A stretch of 64,000 bases of DNA from Sinomonas terrae. Lineage in GTDB: Bacteria > Actinomycetota > Actinomycetes > Actinomycetales > Micrococcaceae. The translations under genes were made by a program, and so were the position numbers. Location: NCBI RefSeq assembly GCF_022539255.1, contig NZ_JAKZBV010000001.1, positions 1,984,001 through 2,048,000 of the forward strand, read 5' to 3'. Positions 32,926 to 39,680 of this stretch are shown here, piece by piece (within the stretch, counting starts at the first letter, position 1; each line of letters begins with the position of its first letter). Under the pieces are notes generated by a model that was not told where the DNA came from, searched no databases, and saw nothing but the letters and a program-made list of their open reading frames with translations.

Positions 32926-33527
32926 CCACCGGACTCGTCGCCATCCTGCGCGGCATCACACCTCCCGAAGCCGAAGCGATCGGCCGCGTGCTGTATGGCG
33001 CCGGCTTCCGTTACGTCGAGGTTCCCCTCAACTCCCCGGATCCCCTGGAGTCCATCAAGCTCATCCGGGCCGCCCTGCCCGAAGACTGCGCGGTGGGCGC
33101 GGGGACCGTGCTCACGGTGGGGCAGGTCGAACTCGCGAAGGAGGCGGGCTCGGACATCATCGTCTCGCCGAATATGGATCAGGAAGTGATCCGGACAACG
33201 GTCGGGTCCGGGATGCGCAGCTACCCGGGAGTGGCAACCCCGAGCGAGGCGTTCGCGGCTCTCGCGGCGGGGGCGACGGCACTCAAGCTGTTCCCGGCGG
33301 ATTCGGTCGGGATCGGCGGCATGCAGGCCTGGCGGCCGGTCCTGCCTGCGGGAACGGAAATTTTGCCTGTCGGCGGGATCTCGTCCTCGAACCTCGGCGA
33401 GTGGGTCGCCGCCGGGGCTGGCGGAGCCGGCATCGGCTCGACCCTCTACAAGCCAGGCCGCAGCGCCGAGGACGTCGGCCAGCGCGCAGCCGAGCTCATG
33501 GCCGCTTGGCGCGACGCCACCCGCTGA
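32922..33527 (+). CDS. dgoA: 2-dehydro-3-deoxy-6-phosphogalactonate aldolase
   Basis: A 201-residue class I aldolase of the KDPG/KDPGal family, which splits KDPGal into pyruvate and glyceraldehyde 3-phosphate. AILRGITPPEA at the N-terminus, the catalytic Glu in FRYVEVPLNSP, and the Schiff-base Lys in ALKLFPAD identify it; EVPLNSP is the galacto-type variant. AAGGAGAATTC stands directly before the ATG, and the coding start overlaps the dgoK stop. It completes the pathway with dgoK upstream and dgoD downstream. Confidence 0.93.
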   Translation: MTTGLVAILRGITPPEAEAIGRVLYGAGFRYVEVPLNSPDPLESIKLIRAALPEDCAVGAGTVLTVGQVELAKEAGSDIIVSPNMDQEVIRTTVGSGMRSYPGVATPSEAFAALAAGATALKLFPADSVGIGGMQAWRPVLPAGTEILPVGGISSSNLGEWVAAGAGGAGIGSTLYKPGRSAEDVGQRAAELMAAWRDATR

Positions 33528-33552
33528 CGGAATCAACTTCACTAGGAGAATC

Positions 33553-34701
33553 ATGAAAGTCACGTCGTTGACGACGTACACCGTCCCCCCGCGCTGGCTC
33601 TTCCTCAAGATCGAGACCGACGAGGGCGTCACCGGCTGGGGCGAGCCCGTCCTCGAGGGGCGCGCGGCCACTGTCGCAGCCGCCGTCGAAGAGCTCGCCG
33701 ACTACGTCGTGGGGCAGGATCCACGGAACATCGAGGACCTCTGGACCGTCATGTACCGCGCTGGCTTCTACCGCGGTGGGCCGATCATGATGAGCGCCAT
33801 CGCCGGTATCGACCAAGCCCTGTGGGACATCAAGGGCAAGGCGCTCGGCGTTCCCGTCCACGAACTGCTCGGCGGCAAAGTCCGGGAGAGCATCCGCACG
33901 TATTCGTGGATCGGCGGGGACCGCCCTGGTGAGACGGCCGCGGCGGCCCGGGCCGCCGTCGACCGCGGCTTCACGGCCGTCAAGATGAACGGCACCGAAG
34001 AGCTGCAGTACATCGATACGTGGGACAAGGTCGAACGCTGCCTCGAGAACGTACAGGCGATCCGGGAGGCGGTGGGACCCAACATCGGCATCGGCGTTGA
34101 CTTCCACGGGCGCGTCCACAAGCCCATGGCCAAGGTGCTCATCAAGGAGCTCGAGCCGTTCAAGCTCATGTTCATCGAGGAGCCGGTGCTCTCCGAGCAT
34201 GCAAGCTCGCTGCTCGACGTCATGCGGAACACGCCCACTCCGATCGCCCTGGGGGAGAGGCTCTACTCCCGCTGGGACTTCAAGGAGATCCTGGCCACCG
34301 GTGCCGTGGACATCATCCAGCCGGACCCGTCGCACTGCGGGGGCATCACCGAAGCCCGGAAGATCGCGAACATGGCTGAGGCGTACGACGTAGCCCTCGC
34401 GCTGCACTGCCCGCTTGGCCCGATCGCGCTCGCTACGTGCCTGCAGATCGATGCCGGCTGCTACAACGCGTTCATTCAGGAGCAGAGCCTCGGGATCCAC
34501 TACAACACGTCCAACGATCTGCTCGACTACGTCACCGACCCGTCCGTCTTCGACTACCAGGACGGCATGGTGAAGATCCCGGGCGGCCCGGGTCTCGGCA
34601 TCGACGTGAACGAGGAGTACGTCGTGGAGCGGGCGGCCGAGGGTCATCGTTGGCGGAACCCCGTGTGGCGGCACAAGGACGGCTCGGTGGCCGAGTGGTA
34701 G
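33553..34701 (+). CDS. dgoD: D-galactonate dehydratase
   Basis: A 382-residue enolase-superfamily enzyme of the same length as E. coli DgoD; it removes water from D-galactonate to give 2-keto-3-deoxygalactonate. MKVTSLTTYTVPPRWLFLKI at the N-terminus, WDIKGKALGVPVHELLGG, the metal ligands in GVDFHGRV, FIEEPV and ALGERLY, and the catalytic His segment ALHCPLGPI are typical (residues about 180-290). TAGGAG precedes the ATG. It is the third gene of the operon, and its stop overlaps the start of the split SDR gene by seven bases. Confidence 0.95.
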   Translation: MKVTSLTTYTVPPRWLFLKIETDEGVTGWGEPVLEGRAATVAAAVEELADYVVGQDPRNIEDLWTVMYRAGFYRGGPIMMSAIAGIDQALWDIKGKALGVPVHELLGGKVRESIRTYSWIGGDRPGETAAAARAAVDRGFTAVKMNGTEELQYIDTWDKVERCLENVQAIREAVGPNIGIGVDFHGRVHKPMAKVLIKELEPFKLMFIEEPVLSEHASSLLDVMRNTPTPIALGERLYSRWDFKEILATGAVDIIQPDPSHCGGITEARKIANMAEAYDVALALHCPLGPIALATCLQIDAGCYNAFIQEQSLGIHYNTSNDLLDYVTDPSVFDYQDGMVKIPGGPGLGIDVNEEYVVERAAEGHRWRNPVWRHKDGSVAEW

Positions 34702-35044
34702 GGGCGCCGGCGGTCGGCGCACGCGTGCTGTGGGTCACGGGCGGAGGCAGTGGAATGGGTCGCGCCGCCGCCGTTGCTGCAGCGGCTTCAGGCTGGAAGG
34801 TCGCCGTCAGCGGACGGCGCCCCGACGCCGTCGCCGCCGCGGCCGACGACGTTCGGCAGCAGGGCGCGGAGGCGCTCGAAGTTCCGGTCGACGTGCGGGA
34901 TGCGGGGGCGCTCCGGGAGGCCCATGACCGGATTTCCGGAGCATGGGGCCCCGTGAACGGCCTGGTGGTCTCTGCCGGCCTGAACGCTCCCCGCCGTTCC
35001 TGGTCCGACCAGTCGATGGACGAGTTCGCAGACATTGTCGACAC
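34695..35044 (+). pseudogene. SDR gene, 5' part, interrupted by the Tn3-family element
   Basis: Residues 1-116 of a classical SDR: VLWVTGGGSGMGRAAAVAA near residue 11, NGLVVSAGLNAP near 90, then DEFADIVDT, where the reading frame enters the transposon inverted repeat. GTG at 34695 overlaps the dgoD stop. The missing half is at 39285-39680. Joining 34695-35044 with 39290-39680 gives 741 bases, a 246-residue SDR without any frame error. As part of the dgo operon it was probably a galactose or sugar-acid dehydrogenase; now only a truncated product ending in transposon sequence (stop at 35081) can be made. Confidence 0.85.
35040..35044 (+). repeat. Left target-site duplication
   Basis: GACAC directly before the left inverted repeat, identical to 39285-39289. 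Five-base duplications are the rule for Tn3-family insertion. Confidence 0.85.
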
Positions 35045-35082
35045 GGGGGTCGGGGAGCAGGCTCGCGAAAAGTGGCGCTAAG
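35045..35082 (+). repeat. Tn3-type terminal inverted repeat, left
   Basis: 38 bases beginning GGGGG and ending GCGCTAAG. 28 of 38 positions match the inverted right end; the shared block AAAAGTGGCG and GGGGAGCAG are conserved. A GGGG start and TAAG end are hallmarks of Tn3-family ends. Confidence 0.85.
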
Positions 35083-35084
35083 GA

Positions 35085-35183
35085 GTTACGGCAGATAGTG
35101 GCATACTATCTGCCGTAACCCGCGAATCGTCCTGCCGCGGCGACGGTCCCGCGCACGGGAGAGTCTGGAAACTATCTGCCGTA
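35085..35183. other. Recombination (cointegrate resolution) site of the tyrosine recombinase
   Basis: GTTACGGCAGATAGT (35085-35099) and its exact complement ACTATCTGCCGTAAC (35105-35119) flank five bases, GGCAT, the geometry of a tyrosine-recombinase core site. A 13-bp direct copy of the right arm, ACTATCTGCCGTA, recurs at 35171-35183, three bases before the recombinase GTG. Tn4430 has the same logic: two inverted core motifs plus accessory direct repeats. The copy next to the start codon may also let the recombinase repress itself. Confidence 0.75.
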
Positions 35184-35185
35184 GA

Positions 35186-36130
35186 GTGGAAGGCGGTCCG
35201 GTGGGATCGGTGGGCACGCTTCCGGCCCGGGCGGCCGGGGTCCGGTTGGCGGACGCGGTGAGGGTATTCCTCGGCACGATCTCGGCGGCGAACACGCGCC
35301 GCGCCTACGCCGCGGCGCTGGATCGGATGGTACGCGACTTCGGCGCGGACGGCGATGTCGGGCTGTTGGACCCCGACCGGGTGTCGGGATGGTTCGACTT
35401 CGTGTGGGGCGGCAAGGCACCCAAGACGTACAACCTTCGGCTCACCGCGGTGTCGACGGCGTGCGCCTACTGGCGCGATCAGGAGTGGCTGACCGGCGAT
35501 CCGGTGTCGCGGCTTCGGGCGCGGCCGACCGCTCCGGACAACAGCAGGGCTATGACCGCCGCCGAGGTCGAGGAGCTGCTGGGCACGGCCGCGCCGCTGC
35601 GGGAGCAGGTGTTCTGGTCGATGCTCTACGAGTCCGCCGCGCGGGCGGGGGAGATTCTGAATCTCGACATCGAGGATCTGGACACCGTGAACCGGTGCGC
35701 GACGGTCACCCGCAAGGGCGGCGCCCGGGACGTCGTCGACTGGCAGACCGGCACCGCGCGGCTGCTGCCCCGGCTGATGGCCGGCCGGAAGAAGGGACCG
35801 CTGTTCCTGACCGACCGCAAGGCCAAGCCGTCGATCGCCAAGGCCGACACCGACGGCTCGACCGGCCGCGCCCGCCTTTCCTACCGCCGCGCCGCGGCGC
35901 TCCTCGAGGAGCACACCGCCGGGATGCGACGCGGACCGTTCACGCTGCACCAGCTTCGGCACTCGCGGTTGACCCACGCCGCGGAGAAGGGCGCGTCCAC
36001 GCCGATGCTGATGGCGTTGAGCGGGCACACGTCGGTGCGCAGTCTGGTGAAATACGCGAAGGTGTCCGCCGAGGCGCTGGGGCGCTGGCAGGCCCAGACG
36101 GATCCCGCCGCGCGGCGGCACTCGCGCTGA
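35186..36130 (+). CDS. Tyrosine recombinase, putative transposon resolvase (TnpI-like)
   Basis: A 314-residue XerC/D-type recombinase. The N-terminal core-binding domain (about 15-115) contains NTRRAYAAALDRM and TYNLRLTAVSTACAYW. The catalytic domain (about 120-310) shows Arg in ESAARAGEIL, the HxxR pair in LHQLRHSRLTHA, His in LSGHTSVRSL and the nucleophilic Tyr in VKYAKVS. It starts with GTG three bases after a copy of its presumed binding motif. The gene appears intact, unlike the transposase. It should act at 35085-35119 to resolve cointegrates; integrase activity at other sites is less likely given the transposon ends. Confidence 0.88.
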   Translation: MEGGPVGSVGTLPARAAGVRLADAVRVFLGTISAANTRRAYAAALDRMVRDFGADGDVGLLDPDRVSGWFDFVWGGKAPKTYNLRLTAVSTACAYWRDQEWLTGDPVSRLRARPTAPDNSRAMTAAEVEELLGTAAPLREQVFWSMLYESAARAGEILNLDIEDLDTVNRCATVTRKGGARDVVDWQTGTARLLPRLMAGRKKGPLFLTDRKAKPSIAKADTDGSTGRARLSYRRAAALLEEHTAGMRRGPFTLHQLRHSRLTHAAEKGASTPMLMALSGHTSVRSLVKYAKVSAEALGRWQAQTDPAARRHSR

Positions 36131-36245
36131 GCGCCGTTTGGGGTGGATTGAGAAAACGGAGAGCGGAGTACGGTAATCGGGTCCTACCACGGACATCCCT
36201 GCGGGGAATAGATCGCCCTCCGCCCCGCGCGGTACATTCAGGGAT

Positions 36246-36725
36246 GTGCAGCGCGCTCTCCGAGGTTCCGTAGCCGCCATCGTGCTAGGCCTGCTCCTGA
36301 CCGGATGCGGGTCATCCAACGCCGGGCAATCTACCGGGTCGCCCGGCGTCAGCGACATCACAGCCACCCCGGTCCCGAGCACGTCCCGCACCCCGCTCCT
36401 CCTGTGCGGGCACGACTACTTCGGCGCGATGATCCCGTACGTGGTGGACGCGACCTCATCGGATGCGATCACCATCCCGGCGAACGAGAAGATCGTCCTG
36501 CGCCTCAGCGACGACTGCGCCAACGGCGCTGCAGTGCAGGTGGCGCCCGGCTCCGCATTGTCGCTCAGCGAATACTTCCCGGACCAGAATCATCCCGTGG
36601 CCGCCTGGGCCAGCTCGCCGGCTGGCGACTCCACTCTCAAACTCACATCGGCCACTGGGCAGGTCAGGACGGTGACCGTACGTGCAGGGTCGGGTGTCAC
36701 CAACTCCAGCCCCGCAGGTCCTTAG
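36246..36725 (+). CDS. Small lipoprotein of unknown function (transposon cargo)
   Basis: A 159-residue protein with a lipoprotein signal, lipobox LLTGC at residues 17-21, then a Ser/Thr/Pro-rich linker (about 25-50) and a compact domain with a possible disulfide (LLLCGHDYFG and SDDCANG). No family was recognised. It starts with GTG. It is followed 76 bases later by the secreted peptidase gene on the same strand, so both products are exported and may act together, for example as an anchor, inhibitor or sensor of the peptidase. That link is speculative. Confidence 0.7.
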   Translation: MQRALRGSVAAIVLGLLLTGCGSSNAGQSTGSPGVSDITATPVPSTSRTPLLLCGHDYFGAMIPYVVDATSSDAITIPANEKIVLRLSDDCANGAAVQVAPGSALSLSEYFPDQNHPVAAWASSPAGDSTLKLTSATGQVRTVTVRAGSGVTNSSPAGP

Positions 36726-36800
36726 GATGGGAGCGACAACCGCTTCTGGCAGTTGTAGGCGGCCAAGACAGATTCTCAGGATCTTGTAAACAAATGGTCA

Positions 36801-36829
36801 TTGACCTTACGGATCCTGTCAGATATTTT
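36801..36829 (+). promoter_or_regulatory. Promoter of the peptidase gene (leaderless)
   Basis: TTGACC (36801-36806) and TATTTT (36824-36829) are 17 bases apart. The GTG at 36837 lies seven bases after the -10 box, at the expected transcription start, and no ribosome-binding site is present, so the mRNA is probably leaderless. Confidence 0.5.
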
Positions 36830-36836
36830 CACGGTC

Positions 36837-37784
36837 GTGAGATCCAAACGATGGATATACGCCTTTGCTGCCGCCTGCCTTGCGATGGCCGGAAGCCTAT
36901 CAGCAGGCGCTAGCGCCGATGCCGCGGAACCCTCACCGGTAACGCATCAGGTATCGAACTGTGGCCGTCCGATGACGGTCACATCTCCTTCCTCCCCGGG
37001 GGCGGAACTCTCACCGACTCAGGCGGGCGCTCCAGCGCACTCGCCGATCTTCGCCAAAGCCGCCCAACTCCACGTCAGGTGGCTGCCCAAGGTCGACTGC
37101 AAGGAAGTCGCCGTCCACAGCCCCAAGGTTCCTCCCAAGACGGCCGCCACACCTTCCGGGAACTGGTCCGGATATGCGGCCTCAACATCTGCACCGAACT
37201 ACGCGCAGGCCGAGTGGACCGTCCCTGCCGTGACGGAGAACGGCAGCGAGCCCGCCTACTCCAGCATCTGGCCCGGGATCGGCGGCATGGACCAGACGAA
37301 TGAGCTGATTCAGGACGGCACCGAGCAGGACGCCGCAGCCAACGGACAAACCACTTACTTCTGGTTCGAGCTGTACCCCATCGAGAACCAGATGGAGATC
37401 ACGAACCTCGTTCCAAACGTGGGCGACGACGTTGCAACCGACATCTACTGGGCGAACGGAACGGCAGACTTCACCCTCTGCGACTACACCCAGAACACCT
37501 GCGTGACAGGGTCGCAGTCTTCGCCAGCGCCCGGGAATACAGCCGAGTGGATCGTGGAAAGGACCTCGATCAACGGAACGCTTCCCGACCTCGCGAACTT
37601 CAACCTGGTCAACTTCACGAATTCCTACTACGACGTCGATGCCATGGGCAATGTCGAATACACCCCCGCGAATGGCGGAGATTCGGTCTTCATGCAGGAC
37701 TCCGCCGGCTACACCATGGCCTACCCAGGCAGCCTTTCGCCGGATGGCACTTCGTTCACCGACTACTGGGAGTCATACAACTAG
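36837..37784 (+). CDS. Secreted G1-family (eqolisin) glutamic peptidase
   Basis: A 315-residue secreted protein. A Sec signal peptide (about 1-30; RSKRW, a hydrophobic stretch, then ASADAAEP) precedes a pro-region and the peptidase domain. The domain shows NWSGYAAS, AEWTVPAV, SSIWPGIGG, ELIQDGTEQ with the catalytic Gln (about residue 159), YFWFELYP, and AEWIVE with the catalytic Glu (about residue 237). Gln and Glu are the catalytic dyad of scytalidoglutamic peptidase, and their 78-residue spacing is similar. Such enzymes cleave proteins at acid pH outside the cell. The GTG at 36837 gives a normal signal peptide; a TTG at 36801 coincides with the -35 box and is rejected. It is an unusual cargo for a Tn3-family element. 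Confidence 0.85.
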   Translation: MRSKRWIYAFAAACLAMAGSLSAGASADAAEPSPVTHQVSNCGRPMTVTSPSSPGAELSPTQAGAPAHSPIFAKAAQLHVRWLPKVDCKEVAVHSPKVPPKTAATPSGNWSGYAASTSAPNYAQAEWTVPAVTENGSEPAYSSIWPGIGGMDQTNELIQDGTEQDAAANGQTTYFWFELYPIENQMEITNLVPNVGDDVATDIYWANGTADFTLCDYTQNTCVTGSQSSPAPGNTAEWIVERTSINGTLPDLANFNLVNFTNSYYDVDAMGNVEYTPANGGDSVFMQDSAGYTMAYPGSLSPDGTSFTDYWESYN

Positions 37785-37867
37785 GGTTCTGAGCAAGCCT
37801 CAGTGATCGAGGAGGAGGGCCGGGTTTCTGAACTGGTCCCCGATAGTTGGACTGGCCAAATAGGATT

Positions 37868-37963
37868 CTAGGCCGCGAGGGCCTGGGCACGGTATTGCAC
37901 CGGGCTCAGGCCCTCGAGCTTCGTGGAGATTCTTTCGGTGTTGTACCAGTAAGCGCAGCCAGA
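37868..37963 (-). pseudogene. IS3-family transposase remnant (orfB C-terminus)
   Basis: The minus-strand segment AYWYNTERISTKLEGLSPVQYR, read in two overlapping pieces WYNTERISTKLEGL and LEGLSPVQYRAQALAA, is the invariable C-terminal end of IS3-type OrfB transposases (their DDE domain ends WYN..R.H..L...SP..Y). Only the last 31 residues and the stop remain. The rest of 37785-38191 shows no gene; it includes the probable IS end GATAGTTGGACTG near 37843-37855. Confidence 0.75.
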
Positions 37964-38191
37964 CCGAATTCTCAGTCCAACTTCCGGGGAGCAGTTCAGT
38001 TTCATGGCCCTCCTCCTCCAATATCGCGGTGCGTGCGGGCTCTGGGATGGGCATCGAGCGCCGGAGAGCGGCGCTCTTGCGGGAGGTCTGTGAACGCGTC
38101 CGCGGTGTCGTCGGCCTGTATGCGGGCAGACCACGTCGGCGGCTTCGGTTCCGGAACGGTCCACCGCGGCAGCGCCGCCAGCTCGACTCGC

Positions 38192-39199
38192 CTATTCGTC
38201 CTCGGCGGCGTCCAGGTCGCGTAGCGGTCGGTGGACTCCGCCGAGGTCGGGCAGGTGGAAGCTGTAATGCCCGTCGATGCCGATGTGTGCGCGCACGAAC
38301 GCCGACAGTCGCTCGACGTCGGCGTCGAGCACCGGGTAGCCCCCGGCACGCAGCGCTGCGAGGGCCCGGTTCTCGTAGACGGTGTTCCACACGACGATGC
38401 AGTTGAGCACCAGACCCAGCGCCGAGAGCTGGTCCTCCATGCCCTCGTAGTAGGCGCTGGTCATCTCGCCCTTGCGTCCGTGGTAGACCGTGCGCGCCAG
38501 GCCGTGGCGTCCTTCGACCAGGTTGGCCTGGGTCTTGCCCTCGCGCCGGTAGGGTTCGTCGTCGGCCAGGCGCAGGATGTGCAGGGTCTTGAAGATCCGC
38601 CCGAAATGGGCGATGGCCTGTCCCAGCCCGGTCGGCTGTCCGTCGCACGAGATCATCCGAGTGACCTCGTGCGCGGACACCTCGCCGACGTGGATCGACA
38701 CCGCGATCCGGCACATATCATCCCAGTGCGCGGCGATCTTGGCCGTGTCGATCACCCCGCGCGCCGCCTTGTCCAGCGGCCCGTAGTCGCCGAAGATCGC
38801 CTTCGGGCCGTCCCCGGTCATCCACGCCTGATCAACGATCCATGCCGACAGTTCCGACTCCACCTCGCCGAAGGACTTCAGCCCGTACGCCTGCTGAATC
38901 TCGCGGGAGTGCTCGAATCGAGTCTCCCGCCGGTCAAGGTACCGCTTGACGCACCACGGGTCGGCGATGTCCAGTTGCTCGGCCAGGTACTCCACCAGCT
39001 GCGACGGAACACCGAGAGGGTCGGGTAGGAACATCCCCAGGTGACGCACAGTGACGACCTGAAGAGCGAAGCCCAGGCGGTTGTAGTCGCGCCGCCGCGC
39101 AGCAATCAGCCGCCGATCCTCGTCATCGAGGTAGCAGTAACGCTCCAGCTCCTGCCGAGACAACGTGCCGAACCGCCCGTAGCCGCCCTCATCAGTCAC
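38192..39199 (-). CDS. Tn3-family transposase with large internal deletion
   Basis: A 335-residue product made of the two ends of a Tn3 transposase normally near 980-1000 residues. Residues 1 to about 135 are the N-terminal domain (TLSRQELERYCYLDDEDRRLI, in pieces, and ADPWCVKRYLDRRETRFEH). From about 140 on comes the C-terminal part (DYGPLDKAARGVIDTAK, EVTRMISCDGQPTGLGQAI, GRIFKTLHILRL, YHGRKGEMTSAY, EDQLSALGLVLNCIVVWN). The junction lies at KAIFGDYG and stays in frame. The first two acidic residues of the DDE site fall in the missing block, so it cannot catalyse transposition; it might still bind the ends. Confidence 0.85.
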   Translation of the reverse strand: MTDEGGYGRFGTLSRQELERYCYLDDEDRRLIAARRRDYNRLGFALQVVTVRHLGMFLPDPLGVPSQLVEYLAEQLDIADPWCVKRYLDRRETRFEHSREIQQAYGLKSFGEVESELSAWIVDQAWMTGDGPKAIFGDYGPLDKAARGVIDTAKIAAHWDDMCRIAVSIHVGEVSAHEVTRMISCDGQPTGLGQAIAHFGRIFKTLHILRLADDEPYRREGKTQANLVEGRHGLARTVYHGRKGEMTSAYYEGMEDQLSALGLVLNCIVVWNTVYENRALAALRAGGYPVLDADVERLSAFVRAHIGIDGHYSFHLPDLGGVHRPLRDLDAAEDE

Positions 39200-39246
39200 A
39201 GCGCTATGAAATCACTGCCTGCCACGACGACGCTCGCAGTTCGCTG

Positions 39247-39284
39247 CCTAACGCCACTTTTCTCAGATCTGCTCCCCATGCCCC
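39247..39284 (-). repeat. Tn3-type terminal inverted repeat, right
   Basis: 38 bases; read on the minus strand it begins GGGGCATGGGGAGCAG and ends GCGTTAGG, pairing with 35045-35082. The transposase gene reads inward from this end, starting 48 bases inside it. Confidence 0.85.
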
Positions 39285-39289
39285 GACAC
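39285..39289 (+). repeat. Right target-site duplication
   Basis: GACAC directly after the right inverted repeat, the same five bases as at 35040-35044. Confidence 0.85.
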
Positions 39290-39680
39290 GAACCTCACGG
39301 GCGTAGCGCGCGTCGTCGACCTCGTTCTGCCGGGAATGAGGTCGGCCGGCGAAGGGAACATCGTGGTGGTCTCGTCGCGCTCGGCATGGCGATTCTCGCC
39401 GGGCGCCGGCGCGGCCTACATGTCGAGCAAGGCCGCGCTCGGCATGCTCGTCGCCTCGGTGAACGACGAGGAGGGCGTCAATGGGATCAAGGCCTGCCAC
39501 CCGTGCCCGGGAGACGTGGACAGCGACTTCCTTGACCTTCGACCCAACGTGCCCGGCGATGAGCAGCGCGCATCGATGCTGAGCCCCGAGGACGTCGCGC
39601 GGTCGGTCCAATTCGTGCTTGAGGGCCCGCGCCACGTGCGCATCGACGAACTCGTCATCACGCCTGTGGGCCAGAGGTAG
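39285..39680 (+). pseudogene. SDR gene, 3' part, downstream of the transposon
   Basis: This is the continuation of the SDR at 34695. After the duplicated GACAC it reads NLTGVARVVDLVLPGM, NIVVVSSRSAWRF with the catalytic Ser, and AYMSSKAALGMLVAS with the Tyr-Lys pair, ending at TAG 39678-39680. The catalytic residues lie entirely in this half, the cofactor site in the other. Its stop directly abuts the stop of the convergent permease gene (39681). An internal ATG at 39336 exists but would give a protein without a cofactor domain. Confidence 0.85.

Larger units (their letters stand above)
35045..39284. mobile_element. Tn3-family transposon with tyrosine recombinase, secreted-peptidase cargo and deleted transposase
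   Basis: A 4,240-bp element bounded by 38-bp inverted repeats and flanked by 5-bp GACAC duplications. In order it holds a palindromic recombination site (35085-35119 with a direct repeat at 35171), a tyrosine recombinase, a lipoprotein gene, a G1-family glutamic peptidase gene, an IS3 remnant, and a transposase whose middle is deleted. The recombinase/site arrangement resembles Tn4430-type elements (TnpI), where a tyrosine recombinase resolves cointegrates. With the transposase deleted, movement would need a transposase in trans. It lies inside an SDR gene of the galactonate operon and its removal restores that gene exactly. Confidence 0.9.

Noticed and set aside
34437..35081. 214-residue open frame read as a single protein
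   Set aside because: Its first third is out-of-frame dgoD, the middle is the SDR start, and its end is transposon sequence; only the SDR part is real.
38029..38406. 125-residue plus-strand frame inside the transposon
   Set aside because: It is opposite the transposase C-terminus and has shadow-type composition.
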